A stretch of 64,000 nucleotides of DNA from Dryococelus australis. Its lineage: Eukaryota > Arthropoda > Insecta > Phasmatodea > Phasmatidae. Both the position numbers and the translations under genes were made by a program. A model generated the notes under the pieces. It worked only from the letters and a program-made list of their open reading frames with translations, had not been told where the DNA came from and ran no database searches. The stretch spans positions 55,831,251-55,895,250 of the forward strand of contig CM056994.1 of assembly GCA_029891345.1 (NCBI GenBank). Reading direction: 5' to 3'. Shown here piece by piece: positions 1 to 11,092 of this stretch; positions within the stretch are counted from its first letter, which is position 1; each line of letters starts with the position of its first letter.

Positions 1-994
1 GTACAATAATTTAGAACTCCAAAACTCAATTATTTCCCTCAGCATACTTTTGGGCCGTGATGAAAAAAAATATTTCACACCCTCTTCTGCAACAAGTTCA
101 CCAAGTTCCCCAGTGTTTATAGGTAACGGTGGTTTGATTATCGCATTTTTCTTTGAGCATGTTTTATTTTCGAAAATATTTAAAACAAAACAACGCAAAA
201 CCGACAAAATAGAGAAACTCAAATTCTTGTTTATAGACACACATAAAACAAATATATCAGTGTAAACTACGCGTTTGGAAACGAACCAAAAAATTGAACT
301 GTTTAAAACTGTCCAAATACCCTGTTATACAGTGCAAGAACGAAGTTCAATAAACGCGGGAAAAATGACATCTATATAAACAAAAATTAATGACCACAAA
401 AACTTAAGAAAGCCCATATAAACACAAATGTAAGGACCGAATAATCATGATCCGGTCCGAGGACAAAGAGCACGAAACGAAGTAGAAAACGCAGTGATAA
501 CAGTTCAAGAAACATCAATAAATGTGATGTAAATTGATATATTCCGGGAACTTAGCTCTTTTCCGGTGAGCACAAACAGTTCCCGAGAAAACCAACATCG
601 ATGGTTCCGTAAAGCATAATCTACTTCTCACATATGGTTCATTTAAGAACACTTGTTAAACATTCAGTCGTGGCAATTAAAATGTTTAGTGTATTGCCTA
701 ACGTTAAATATGACGGACTGAGTTAAATATTTACGAGCATGAAATAGGTAGGAATAAATTAATACACATTATACGGATTGATTTCTTTACTGATGACTGC
801 AAAATAGTCTTTGAGTGTTGGAAAATCCACTGAACTATAAGTTAAATGCACGAAGTCGCCTTTCAAAAAAAAATGTTAACTGCAGTAGCGGCAAAAACTT
901 CCGCCATTCATATCAAGATTGAGGCCATATATATATATATATATATTTTTTTCTGACGGCGAATTAATGTCCAGCGTAATAACTTCTACTGGAT
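1..994. other. AT-rich unique sequence, no gene seen
   Basis: AT-rich DNA with only short open frames and no recognisable domain. A short (AT)n run lies near 928-946. I see no terminal inverted repeats or tandem structure. Confidence 0.5.
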
Positions 995-1218
995 ATGATG
1001 TCACGCGTCTCAGATAAAATTATCAAAAAACATGGCAATACAGGCCCCGTCACGCGTTCTGAGCGACCAATGGGGACTCAGGATGAAAACGAAAGAGTAC
1101 CACTGGAAGGAGAAGAAATATTATTACACCAGTAAGACGAGGATGAGCTCCGTAGCCAGAATTTTATCAAGGAAAAATTTAAAAAGGCAAGAGATGCCTT
1201 AAAACCTTCTCAGTTTTA
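995..1218 (+). pseudogene. Decayed coding-like frame, unknown family
   Basis: From the ATG pair at 995-1000, one frame reads as a hydrophilic protein of about 74 codons broken by a single in-frame TAA near 1132. The residues have a coding-like mix: a basic start (SDKIIKKHGNTG), an acidic middle (DENERVPLEGEE), then DEDELRSQNFIKEKF and a stop after KPSQF. I recognise no domain. It could be a piece of a retroelement ORF1 or gag-like protein, a decayed exon, or chance. The bases over the stop (CCAGTAAGA) loosely resemble a splice donor, so an exon end is possible but weakly supported. Confidence 0.22.
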
Positions 1219-1239
1219 AATTTGGTACGAACTTTTAAA

Positions 1240-1810
1240 TTTAATATTCTAGTCCAGTTGCTGCGTGGTATTTGTAAATATTCTTTGGTTACAATATAAA
1301 GTTGGAAAAATTATATAAATTGTGAAAAGATTTTGTTTGCATTTAACTCCACTTCACCTTTGGACTGCTTTGATTGATATGCTAGCAGATAGATTCCTTA
1401 TTATTTCCCAGCAAATATTTAAAGTGTGACATATGTATATCTGTGTGGAGGTGGAGATAAGCCTGGATACAAGGAAACATGCTGGTAAGATGTAAGTCTG
1501 TTAATGTTTTTGTGGTGATTTTTAGTATTTTGCAGTGTGTGTTCTGTCACCTACACATTCAGTTTGTTTATTTGCAAACCCTGCCTACATGTGGCATAAT
1601 AATTACACATATAAATATCTCTCCATTTGTTTTCACGTACACTAAAGAACCCCAATTCACCACAGTGGCTAATACCCATACGTGGGGCGCAAATATTATT
1701 TCTCACGCTATCTATCTTAAAGTCTTCCCCACAGCATAATTCAGCACAATATGACAAAATACCCCAAAAGAATTAAAAATTCCGGTTTTTTTTATATTAA
1801 CCACTTACTT
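1240..1810. other. AT-rich spacer
   Basis: AT-rich sequence. Overlapping open frames of 68 to 86 codons occur on both strands at 1479-1757 and have no recognisable motif; frames of this size are expected by chance. No repeat structure was noticed. Confidence 0.4.
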
Positions 1811-1814
1811 TAAC

Positions 1815-2400
1815 TGAGGTAGCGAAGCTGTTAGGCCTCGAACGAGACCTGAATCCAAGGTCAGGCTGGTTGAGCGCTAGCCCTCTCAGGAAGGCAGGCT
1901 GGTCGGAAGCGAGGGGTTCCTTCACCGCACAACCCCGTCGCGTCATGTCCCGGCAGAGCTAACAGAACGACCGGTGACCTTGAATAATCAAGGCCTGGCA
2001 GTAACTCCTTGCAGTGCGGACCGGTTCACAGTGTGTCCGCGAGCGAGAGCGTAGGTGTTGATCCCATGGAGTCAAAGCAGCAAATGCGGAGCTGCCGTCG
2101 ATTTATCATCACTGAGGCTAAGCCTCTCAGCGCGGGGGAAGTACAGACCGAGGCCCTTGTCTTCCCAAGCGGTAATCATTTGATTGGACCAGGGTTAGGG
2201 GCAGCTAACCCACCCCGCCCTGGTCTCCCATAATATAGGCACTTTAACCTGGCAAGCGCGGCGCTCGCATGTCAGGAGTGTGGTTTTGTGACCCAGTATA
2301 GCCCCTGGGCCACGGTTGTTCCAATTTTTAATCCCCTTACTTTTGTAGGCAAAAGTAAGGGGAAAGGCGGTGGAGTTCCGTTCCCTACTGGCACGGAATT
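1815..2400. other. CpG-rich patch with a perfect hairpin, unidentified
   Basis: This block is clearly richer in G, C and CpG than its AT-rich flanks. It holds only a 74-codon open frame (2009-2233, plus strand) without a recognisable domain. Near its right edge is a perfect 12 bp hairpin (2333-2362). Such a block may be the 5' part of an old retrotransposon, a CpG island or untranslated exon sequence; none is proven. Confidence 0.35.
2333..2362. other. Perfect 12 bp stem-loop
   Basis: CCCCTTACTTTT (2333-2344) is followed by a 6-base loop and its exact reverse complement AAAAGTAAGGGG (2351-2362). It sits at the edge of the CpG-rich patch. The function is unknown. Confidence 0.75.
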
Positions 2401-3350
2401 TGGAAAATAAAAAATGTAGGTCTTTTAAAAGTTTGGTAAAATCTATATAAAAAAAATGGTTAGTTGAATTTTATAAAATATTCCCGTGAAGTTAAGCAAA
2501 ATGTCAGGAAGAGGCAGAGGAAGCAGGGCCTTCCTCTAACTATATCATTAATAACCCGAGTTGTGGCGTTTGAGGTGATACTATGTGTGGTGTGTGTATT
2601 TGGTTATTAAATGTTAATATATAAGGTTTTATTTTGTATGGGCTGTGGGGAATTGTATTAGGGAACAGTTTTTGTTACTAATTAGTTTTTAAGGTTTGAA
2701 GTTTTAATAATAATTGATTTTACAAGTATTTGCCGGTGGGCGGGGCTTCATATTAAAGGAATTTTCTGATACGCTGTATCTCAGCCGAGGGCGGGGCTTC
2801 TGTCTTAAGAGAAGAGAAGGCAGCACTGCGATTTAAATAAAAAGTGTTTTGTGATTAAATATTGTTAAAAACTTGAGGGACATAATTAGTATTAAAGTAT
2901 TTAATCAGTCAGCTCCTTGAGGAAATACCAGGGAAGTAGAGGGAGGTGTGTTCGCTGTGAGAGTAGCGGGCGGAGTGATGTGCGTGATACTGGCGCCAGG
3001 TAGTTCTGTTAAACTGACTGAATTTTGTCCCGGACCGATCGGAGAATTTCGGCCGGGTGTGAAGGTTTAGGAGATGTTAGTTATTACGTGGGAAGAATTT
3101 TAGAGCGTTTTATTCTTCTGTTTTTGTTAATGCGACATACTTTTTAATAGAAAATTTAAGAATCTCTTTCTGTTATGAAATTTTAATTACTTTCCTCTTA
3201 CACTCTCACTCTGTCGAGAAAATATTTTTCTTAAGAAAACAATTTCACTTTTTAGGAGGAGAAGTTAAATAGACGTAAAAATTCATTTTACAGGATAAAT
3301 GAATTTATAAAAATATATACAAACACAGTTATTTCACAGATTTAGGAACG
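2401..3350. other. Spacer with two GC-box-like direct repeats
   Basis: Mostly AT-rich and without a gene. The 12-mer GGGCGGGGCTTC occurs twice, about 50 bases apart (near 2738 and 2790). Each copy is GC-box-like, but no TATA element or transcription unit can be tied to them. Confidence 0.35.
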
Positions 3351-3354
3351 TTTA

Positions 3355-3600
3355 CACTAGCAAATATAGCTTGCTCCAAAACACATAAACAAATATAGGA
3401 TGACACAAAAAAATGAACAAGTTATCAAATCATTTTAACAAAACTAAATATAGAATGTTCCAAAACACACAAGCAAGTACAGATTGCTCCAAAAATATAC
3501 ACAAGTAACTACAGGACATCACAAAACATTATCACACATAGCATCAAACAAGTATAGGAGGTTATAAAAATCATAGCGCAAGCAGATATAGGGCGATTCT
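3355..3600. repeat. Imperfect ~36-40 bp tandem repeat
   Basis: About six degenerate units follow the pattern 'aagcaaatatagg...tgctccaaaacacac'. CAAATATAG/CAAGTATAG and CCAAAACACA recur at roughly 36-40 base spacing. This is an old minisatellite. Confidence 0.5.
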
Positions 3601-3644
3601 CAAACATAGATACCAAAATTTTTTTAATACTGGTTACACATTAT

Positions 3645-3765
3645 TCCACAAAACATACTTTACTCCTCAAATAAGCCTGTTTATTCCACAAATAAGGCTG
3701 TTTATTCCTCAAATAAGACCGTTTATCCCACAAAACATACTTTATTCCTCAAAAAAACCTAATTA
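3645..3765. repeat. ~21 bp tandem minisatellite
   Basis: At least four or five units of about 21 bases resemble TTTATTCCACAAATAAGGCTG. Neighbouring copies differ by one to three substitutions, and two units carry AAAACATACT instead. It follows directly on the repeat at 3355-3600. Confidence 0.65.
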
Positions 3766-3940
3766 ACACTCCAACGAAATTCAAACGATTTAATTGGTCT
3801 GAGGGAGGCAAAATATTAAAAATTGAAACATATTCCTATCACGCAATGTTTACTTGAAATATTCCTTTTTTTTCGGTTAAGTAGTAGTAGGGTTAACTTA
3901 AATTTATTATCATACTTCTCGGGTGTTTGCAGATATTACT

Positions 3941-4559
3941 TCATTCGATGTAACCTCGTTCCTTAAGTGTTGTTATAATCAAAGCGATCTCTTTTATTCC
4001 GTAATATGCATCGTGTTTATTAACAAGCTCGTTGGAGTCTTCGGAAAATATGCAGTCATTACTCACATCATTTGTTGAAGGAATGTCTTGAACAGTATCA
4101 CTGACATCCTCACTGCTATCTTCACCTGATGTTTCACCATAAATATCGAGTTTACTTTACTTAGAAAGACTAGGTGTATCGTCACTGACACTGGTCTCCG
4201 CAGCTTGTTGTTGCAGTACTTTATGTCGAAAATCGTTATGTTCACGTGTCATTGTATATTTCATACAATTCGATTCTACGTCATTTCTTGTAATTACAAT
4301 ATTTCCTTCTCCTTCTGTGATATTACGTAGTGTAGAAAGTACAATTACTTTATCAGGAGATGTTTTTTTTTCTTTCTTTCTTTCTTTCTCTCTCCCACAT
4401 GACGACTCAAGTTATCCGTTCGTACGAACTGGCGAAAACAGTATTTGCAATTAAGAATCGTACGAGATTAATTCTTCAAACATTCGCTCTCTCATAGCTA
4501 TGAACATTGCAGGCGAAAGTGAAAATTTTCCCGCAGTGTTTGCAGTGTAGTTTACTCGG
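3941..4559 (-). pseudogene. Decayed C2H2 zinc-finger protein, C-terminal part
   Basis: On the minus strand, 4559 down to 3941 reads as a zinc-finger protein tail. Near 4500-4553 is a finger-like LHCKHCGKIFTFA, with the CxxC pair and a later His. A second finger at about 4395-4452 reads NCKYCFRQFVRTDNLSRH, with CxxC, the core Phe and Leu and the first His, but no second zinc-binding His in place. A basic Lys/Arg run follows over a GAAA/poly-A tract (about 4367-4397), where the frame slips. The next frame is open for about 80 codons, through an acidic Ser/Asp-rich region, apart from a TAA at 4157-4159. It then ends in LIITTLKERGYIE and a TGA at 3941-3943. A stop between the fingers, the slip and the internal TAA argue for a pseudogene. 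A functional last exon of a zinc-finger gene is less likely. Confidence 0.6.
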
Positions 4560-4828
4560 TGATGTCTCCAATGGGGTATACGATTGCAAAATGTTCGTCG
4601 TTTTACTTTACATTTTGCTTAAATGTATTGAAATATCGTGGAACTTGACAGATTCTAGCTCTGATAGAAGTCATTTCAACATTCATTCTTGTAATTTCAG
4701 TAATATCACATCGAAATCTATTTTCTACGGAAAACAATTTGTAAATAAGTTCAAATATACGCATTTTAGAGTCGAAATTCTGGGCTGGGAACCTTTTGAT
4801 TTGAAACTTTGGTTATAAGTAAATGTTA

Positions 4829-5270
4829 CTGTCGTACAGAAGTCTACACGTAAAATACCCATTTTTCTCTGCTATTCGAATAAATATTTAAATACAGATT
4901 TAAAGACTGAATATATATGCACGGGTCTTCCATCGTAATAGCTGAAACTTGTGTAAGTGGAAAGATGCGTGTTTGAAAAAAAAATCACTTTTCTTTCAAT
5001 GTTCGAAGTTTGGCGAGTTAAAATATCGCTTGTAAGAAAATATAGTTAATTTCCTGGAAAACGGGAAAAAACGTTTGCTGAAAAAACGGTATAAAGTTTA
5101 TTGGATTAAAATTCATTTCTTGGATTAAGATACAAAATTTGTTGGAATTTTATCTGGGGATTAAGATTTCGGGTAATATATTTAGTTTCAGAGATATAAA
5201 TTTTAATAGGCGGGACTTGTGATATTTTATTTCGCTGCAAATAAGACAGGTTAAACGAATTAGGAAGAGT
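4829..5270. other. AT-rich spacer
   Basis: Between the zinc-finger pseudogene region and a CpG-rich patch. Only a loose recurrence of 'ttggattaagat' near 5100-5170 was noticed. No gene is supported. Confidence 0.35.
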
Positions 5271-5725
5271 CCAAACTTCGCTGCACGAGGGTGCGTGACC
5301 TTGGATCGACAGCGAGTGCGGGTGCTTGGACTGGGGAGTTCTGCAGCTAGCAGAAAAAAAGCACTCTGGGGTAGGGATAAAGGGCGGCGGTGCGTGGACC
5401 AGAGCTTTGGAAAGGGCATCCCTCCGGAAACGAACTCTGCTTTGGAGGGGAGGGGATGATGTTCCGTGACCTTGGAAAATAACTTTCTTTTCGCACAAAG
5501 TCATATTTCTGACATGGGGGGGGGGGGCAGTGAGAAGCGACTTGAAGAGTCTTAGATGTTCACCGCCATGTTAGTTTCACGAGAACTTTCGCCCTGCGTA
5601 GACGCGCCACCAGCTCTCTCGACTTCCCCGGGCGGCTGCCGGGGTACCGTGCCACAACCAAGGGGTAGCGAGGTCCCCGATTTGTGGTGTCGGCCAGCGG
5701 GCTTCGGAAAGTGTTAGCGCGATTC
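5271..5725. other. CpG-rich patch, unidentified
   Basis: A GC-rich, CpG-rich block inside AT-rich DNA, with a poly-G run near 5516-5527. A 132-codon open frame covers it on the minus strand (5106-5504), with an overlapping 89-codon frame, but composition alone can open such frames and no motif is visible. It may be a promoter-type CpG island or an old retroelement end. Confidence 0.3.
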
Positions 5726-6073
5726 TCGTTTTAATATAAAATAATTTTTATTTATCAGGAATAAAATAATTTTCGTGTAAACTACATTTTTGTGTTCGGT
5801 CGACACAACTTGGAATAATTTTTTAACTGTCGTTTTGGTAACTAGTGCTGTGAATTCCACAGACTTAACGGAAAAAATTTGTAGTACGTCCGTTATGTAA
5901 AAAAAAAAAACCTATAGTACGTTTCTATAAAATGTTGCGGGATTAAGTCGTCGAGTGTCCCTACACTTCGACGGAAATAATTGGTAAGGAATTATTCTTA
6001 CGATAGTGAAACTTTCGTTGTCTGTTGTAGGAAGAATGCAGAGTTTTTCTTGTAAATTTCAACCAGTTGTCTA

Positions 6074-6770
6074 TCGGCCGTACTCCACGTATATATAACA
6101 GCTTATGAGCTTGCGCACGTCATACAATCCGCTCATTCATTGACTAACCTCCAAGGCGGACAGACGTGTTTTGGGAGAGCTCCTTGTCCGATTTCATTAC
6201 GTGTTTGTTTAATTCGTTGTTAATTCAACTATTCTGATATATATATATATAAGTACGTGCGTCGTAAACATGATTTTTATCCATTTGTCACGTACATCAT
6301 ATTCACGTCTATTTCCGAGTAGCTATTATTAACCTTAGTTGCTTGTCAGGCTCTGACCACGCTCCACGAATATATAGTCAGGCTCTCGACGTAAACTCGC
6401 TTCATTCATAGACTGACCTTCGAGGCAGACGGATGTGTTTTGTTTTGGGAAAGCTGCGATTTCATTACATGTTTAGTCATTTTCATGTACTTGCGTTCGT
6501 TAGCCATTTTTATTTTCGCTTCAGTCTATAATTAAACGTAGGTTACAATCAACACAGCTTATAAGTTGACGTAAGTCCTATATCCAAGTAAGTGCTGCAG
6601 CTACCTCCCGAGCGAATAGACGTATATTAAACGCTTGATTTTTTATGCGTGTTAATAAATAAATTTATTTTTGTGTGTGGATTACGTTTCAGAAGTTCCT
6701 CACCAGTCTCACAGGCAGACGGGCGTGTTTTTAAATATTGCCAGGTATGTCCGAGACGCGTCAAGTAGAG
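6074..6770 (+). promoter_or_regulatory. Degenerate repeated TATA-containing module
   Basis: A module of about 100 bases recurs. Copy one (6081-6200) has CCACGTATATATAA followed by CATTCATTGACTAACCTCCA, GGCGGACAGACGTGTTTTGG and an AGCT-rich end, then GATTTCATTACGTGTTT. Copy two (6363-6475) repeats the order: CCACGAATATATAG, CATTCATAGACTGACCTTCG, GGCAGACGGATGTGTTTTG, GATTTCATTACATGTTTAG. Shorter partial copies lie near 6545-6660 and 6690-6745 (CAGGCAGACGGGCGTGTTTT). In each full copy the TATA-like string lies about 45 bases before the conserved block, a core-promoter-like layout. They could be promoter monomers of a retroelement 5' end or the promoter of an unseen gene. No coding frame follows closely. 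Confidence 0.4.
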
Positions 6771-6799
6771 TCACATACGTCTTGTGTTTAGGAAGACTG

Positions 6800-7365
6800 T
6801 CGTTTAGTTTATAGGGAGATTTTTTTTATTCGTTGTAGATCGTTAATTTATTTATTTTATACTGGAAACTCGCGTAATTGTGATAGTCACGTAGTTGTGT
6901 TCGTTCGTTATACTTCTCTCGTGTAAATTATATTTCTAACATACAGCTCGGGGTAGTAAAATCATGTTGTAGACGTATTCATCTCTTTGCGTTTAATTGA
7001 TTTTCATTACATAATAATTTCGTATTGGAGACTCACGTAATAATATATAATACTATTATTCGTAATAATACTATTTTCCATTTTTCAAAGTCGCCTATCT
7101 ATTAACACCGTCTACGTGCAATATCATTGCGAAACAAAAAAAAAACATTACACCTAGGCACTCTTGCACAAAATTCACCACATATTTACCCTGTCCCCAC
7201 CACGCCACACCTCAGTCGAGTGCCAAAGCTCTAAGTGTGAGGACGTACCAGAACTACTCCCAACCCACAAAATGAAATAAAGAAGACCCTTAGTACACTG
7301 TTGCACCAAACACACAAAAAAGTGGATTGCCTTCTCAAGACATTTATCCCTTTCCATAAATTTAA
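6800..7365. other. AT-rich spacer
   Basis: AT-rich and without recognisable elements. Short open frames on the minus strand at 7175-7497 carry no motif. Confidence 0.35.
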
Positions 7366-7475
7366 CCATTTCATTAAATTTAATAATTTCAATAAATTTA
7401 ACCCTTCCGATTTTTGATTAACCCTTTTAATCAATTTAATTAACCCTTTCAATCGATTTGATATCAAATTAATTA
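7365..7475. repeat. Degenerate ~20-24 bp tandem repeat
   Basis: Successive variants of 'aatttaaccctttcaatcaa' run through this stretch on the plus strand. The overlapping minus-strand frame is therefore low-complexity (repeated Leu, Ile, Lys, Asn) and should not be taken as a protein. Confidence 0.5.
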
Positions 7476-7684
7476 GGTCAATCAGAAAAGACGGCATCCC
7501 TTTGTATCTGAAACCCCGCCACCGCTACTATTATTAATTATAAATGAAATATTATAAATGATAAAAATAAAATATAAATAAAACTTCAGTTTAACTAAAA
7601 ATAAGGTAGGTTTACTTTTATTTTAACATTAGTGTGAAACAATTTTTATATATTACGTATTATAGGAAACAATTAAATACGTAA

Positions 7685-7760
7685 CACGTGAGGATACTTT
7701 TTAAAGGTTTGATTCAAAAAGCACGACGAAACCGCGAATAGATTATCTGTCTGAAGAAAG
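7685..7760. repeat. Short dispersed repeat shared with 60245-60320
   Basis: AAAGGTTTGATTCAAAA followed by a run ending in AAACCGCGAATAGA matches 60270-60310, where the downstream string is AAACCGTGAATGGA. This is a short fragment of an undefined repeat. Confidence 0.4.
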
Positions 7761-7981
7761 GTACAGATACTAGTTCCTTAAACGTCGCTATTGTTTCGCC
7801 ATGAAAAATCTACTATGCTCGTCAGTGTTGCCTTCGTTGTTTGGCCCAGAGTTCTATATACAAGCAAAAGCACACACATGCCTCACTTTGCCGCTGTGTT
7901 TGCCTGTGTTGTTTTTGCCCACGTCATTTGCATAAGTCTGTGTGAAACGTCTTCGTCGTTCGTTTCATATAATACGTGCTG

Positions 7982-8452
7982 TTAATCCTTTTTTTTCGAT
8001 GCTTCTGCGGAACTATTCACGTATAGCTTATGTAAGTACATACTTACTGGCAGCAGATAATTTTGGCTTCGTTTTATGTCATATTTACAGTTTTCTGTGA
8101 CACAGAACATAACTCTGCAACGACGTATGTTTGTACAATAATTCTTCATTAAAGCAACAAAAAAAATTTTTTTTTTTATTACTATTAAGTACGGAAAACC
8201 TTGAGGATAAGGCAGTGGTATGGCCACAGAGCTCCAACTAATGCTTCTCCATCTGCGCAAGCCGGAAAACAAAATCGTCTGATGCTTTGTTCCGTAATGT
8301 AACAAGAAGTCTGTTTTGGCACCGTTCCAACGCCGTACATGGGATGCGGTCGACACATTAATGAGAGGAATAACTGATACATTGTTAAATAAACGTAGAA
8401 AAAAAACCTTAATAGCCGTTGTACAGGAAATTAAAATTCGAAGCTGCAACAC
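7982..8452 (-). other. 156-codon open frame, no known domain
   Basis: One of the longest stop-free stretches. It overlaps a second minus-strand frame (8185-8382) and abuts an antisense frame (8419-8706, plus). The predicted protein is hydrophobic near the N-terminus and basic overall, with no recognisable motif. It crosses a poly-T/A tract near 8166-8178, which weakens a coding reading. A chance frame or a decayed exon is most likely. Confidence 0.15.
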
Positions 8453-8709
8453 TACGCGGAATTAATTCTAACAAATGTAACGCGTACGGGAAGAATTTTA
8501 ATAATTTACTTGACGGATTGTCGCTTGAAACAGGTTTATGTCGGTCTCGAATATTACAGAAAAGAAAACCCCTGAACCAGGATAATTTCAGCCGTTTTCC
8601 AGATGGCAGTCTATTGCGCCTGAATGCACTGAGCTGTAGCGTCAATAAAACGAAACATCACAACTCATTTGCCGAAGAAACTGCAGAGCAAATACATGCC
8701 CTATAGAAA

Positions 8710-9870
8710 TGAAGAAGTCAATGCGGAAAACATAGAACACTGGTATTTAATTTCTGTTTTTCTTAAGAACTTCTACTATAGAAAAGCCTGTGAACTAAGA
8801 CTTTGAATGTTATCAAATACGTCTGTTTCAAGCAGGCGCGTAGTGGTTAGGTAGTTAAAGTGCCTACGTTATTATGTTATACGTCAGTGTTTGTGTTCAC
8901 CCTTAGCAATTTGCAATGACGACATCTTAAAATAAAGCTTGACAAAGTTTGTAGACCAACATGATTGACTATTTGGTTTGTAAGCAACAGAGAACAGCAT
9001 AGAAATACTAACAGCAACAAAGTATCATTCAAGTACCTTCAATGATGGTCGAGTTTTAAAACACACGTTAGACACTTTGAGTGTGGTATGGATTTACTGA
9101 CAATTAAGGCAAGCCAGAAGTGAACTGTCTATATTCACAACTGCGAGTCATCAGTTTTCTTGGTATGTGTATTCCCATTTGAAACCGTCCTATTTGTTCA
9201 CACAACATTGGAAACTCTTACTATACTGAACAACATTCGTTATTGGCCGGCTTTTTTGCCGATATAGTTCCGAGTTTTAAAATGTGCCAATCAGGCGTTC
9301 TTTTTTTACCTAGAATAATGTTCATTCCATCCTGTTCATTTGAGTAATTTATTTTTTGAGTGCTGCTCACGTAATATTACGTTGTAAAGCGCATTAATGA
9401 ATGCTGCTGGCGAAGTAATATTTCTTCGCCCGTCTCTTCAAAGAATGAGGATGTCATAACGCTACGCCAAACTTCATTCAACTCGGGGAAATTCTGGCGA
9501 CGCAATCGGCAGCAGACAAAAGTGATAAAAAGATATGCTTGGTTCGACACGTGAAGTGCAGTGCGCGTTTTAAATTGAAGGCGATCGATATAAAAAGGTG
9601 GTCTTAGAAAATGAAAGATGTTAAACTAACGTTCAGAGCCGTCCCAAAATTGAAAAGATGTATGAGAACGGAAAAACTCGGTCCACGCGAATATAATCTA
9701 TACTGCGGGATCGAACCTACTAATGCCCATATTGTACAGACGCCACTGAACAAATTTCAACTACGCCTAAAGTCGCGTAGCGACGACATAATACTACATT
9801 GGTGTGGCGTCGTCTAATCAACAAATTGACAGGAAATTATGCGTGCAATTCAGTTGAGCATGCTGATAAT
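8710..9870. other. Unannotated spacer
   Basis: No repeat termini or domains recognised. A 68-codon frame at 9611-9817 (plus) has no motif. Confidence 0.35.
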
Positions 9871-10310
9871 GGTTGTTCGCGGTAAAGTGAGCACTTTTGA
9901 AATCAACCTTATAAAAATATCACTGTCCTTGCCTGCATATAGGCCTAGATATTATAACGGGCGCACTGAGTGACATCCGCACAGTAAAGTTGGTAACGAT
10001 GTATGGACAATAGTTCCATATCTTAACGTCGAATTAAAAGTGTTAGGTAAACATTTGTAATAACTTATATACTGTCTTACTTCTTTCGCTTTGTGTTTTT
10101 TTTTTATGTATCGAAGTGTAAAAATGAGCAGATTTTTTTTTTTATATATTTACTTTTCTAATAATTTTACAGTTTCACGTGATCGACTTACGAATAAAGT
10201 GCTGAGGTCCATGGCTGTGTTAATTTTACATAAGGCGGAAGAATACACAACGTGCATACAAGTAGATCTTATGCAGGGCTTTCAAAAGTGCTCATTTTAC
10301 CGTGAACAGC
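9871..10310 (-). mobile_element. Family A MITE, long core (copy 1)
   Basis: Begins GGTTGTTCGCGGTAAAGTGA and ends TCATTTTACCGTGAACAGC, giving inverted termini of about 30 bases around a ~400 bp AT-rich core. The order 'gaaatcaacctta...cactgtcc' first and 'gcgga agaatacacaacgtgc' last is taken as minus orientation. It encodes no protein, so movement would need a transposase supplied from elsewhere. Confidence 0.85.
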
Positions 10311-11092
10311 ATTTATACGCGTAACATTTTATGCACGAGTATGTTTCGTACTTCGTTTGTTGGTTGATTATTCCAATTCCGTACATCACTCGCAGAACCT
10401 GAACAAATTTTACTTTGAACCAGAATAAAACTGTCCAGCTTCACTTCGTCAGCAATGCAGTTGCCAGTTAAAACGCATTTAATTAAATCTTCATCAAGAT
10501 TTTTATAACACAGAAAACTGATTTTGGAAAACAGCTAAACCACAGAAATTTTCAAGACAATATTTTTTTATATTCATGGAGCTTTCAACACTTTATTTAG
10601 CTCCCGGAATGTTTTAGCAGGCAAAGCGTTCGTTTTCAGCTAGGACTCGCGATAGCAGACATTCCAAAAAGTGTTTTATTTTAAAAGCAACACATACCTG
10701 CATGCCATCATCTTTCGGATTTTCTTGCAGCAGAATTCATGGCAAGCAATATAAAACGCCCGAAGGCCACATCCAAGGATAAGAAGGCACTGAGACGGAA
10801 ACGGAAGACAGCATAAACTAGCTCCGCGTGTGTTCTGTATTCTCAGAATTTTAAGCGGTGAATATATGGGATTTAATACAGCATTCTGTTCAGAAAAGAT
10901 GCAACATGGTTGCCGTAGTTTAAAACACTGTTTTAAGGAAGAATAAATATCCTAAAGAGAGAGCTAAAAACAAGCGATTATTGCTGTCTTCAACACTTTC
11001 AACGACCATGTTTATACTTTAATAACCAAATTCATGGATAGGCGACAAAATACCAGCTTTCATTTCTGCCCTGAAAAAATATTTTCACTTGA
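10311..11092. other. AT-rich spacer
   Basis: Nothing recognised: no open frame above 60 codons after 10324 and no terminal repeats. Confidence 0.35.

Noticed and set aside
2333..2362. Bacterial-type terminator
   Set aside because: The window is eukaryotic and no T-run follows the stem.
3355..3765. CRISPR-like array
   Set aside because: Units are degenerate, there are no unique equal-length spacers, and the context is eukaryotic.
7365..7475. Telomere-like repeat from 'aaccct' strings
   Set aside because: Units are 20-24 bases and degenerate; there is no tandem 5-6 base telomeric array.
7982..8706. A gene in the overlapping 156- and 95-codon frames
   Set aside because: Frames overlap on opposite strands, cross a homopolymer and show no domain; kept only as low-confidence open frames.
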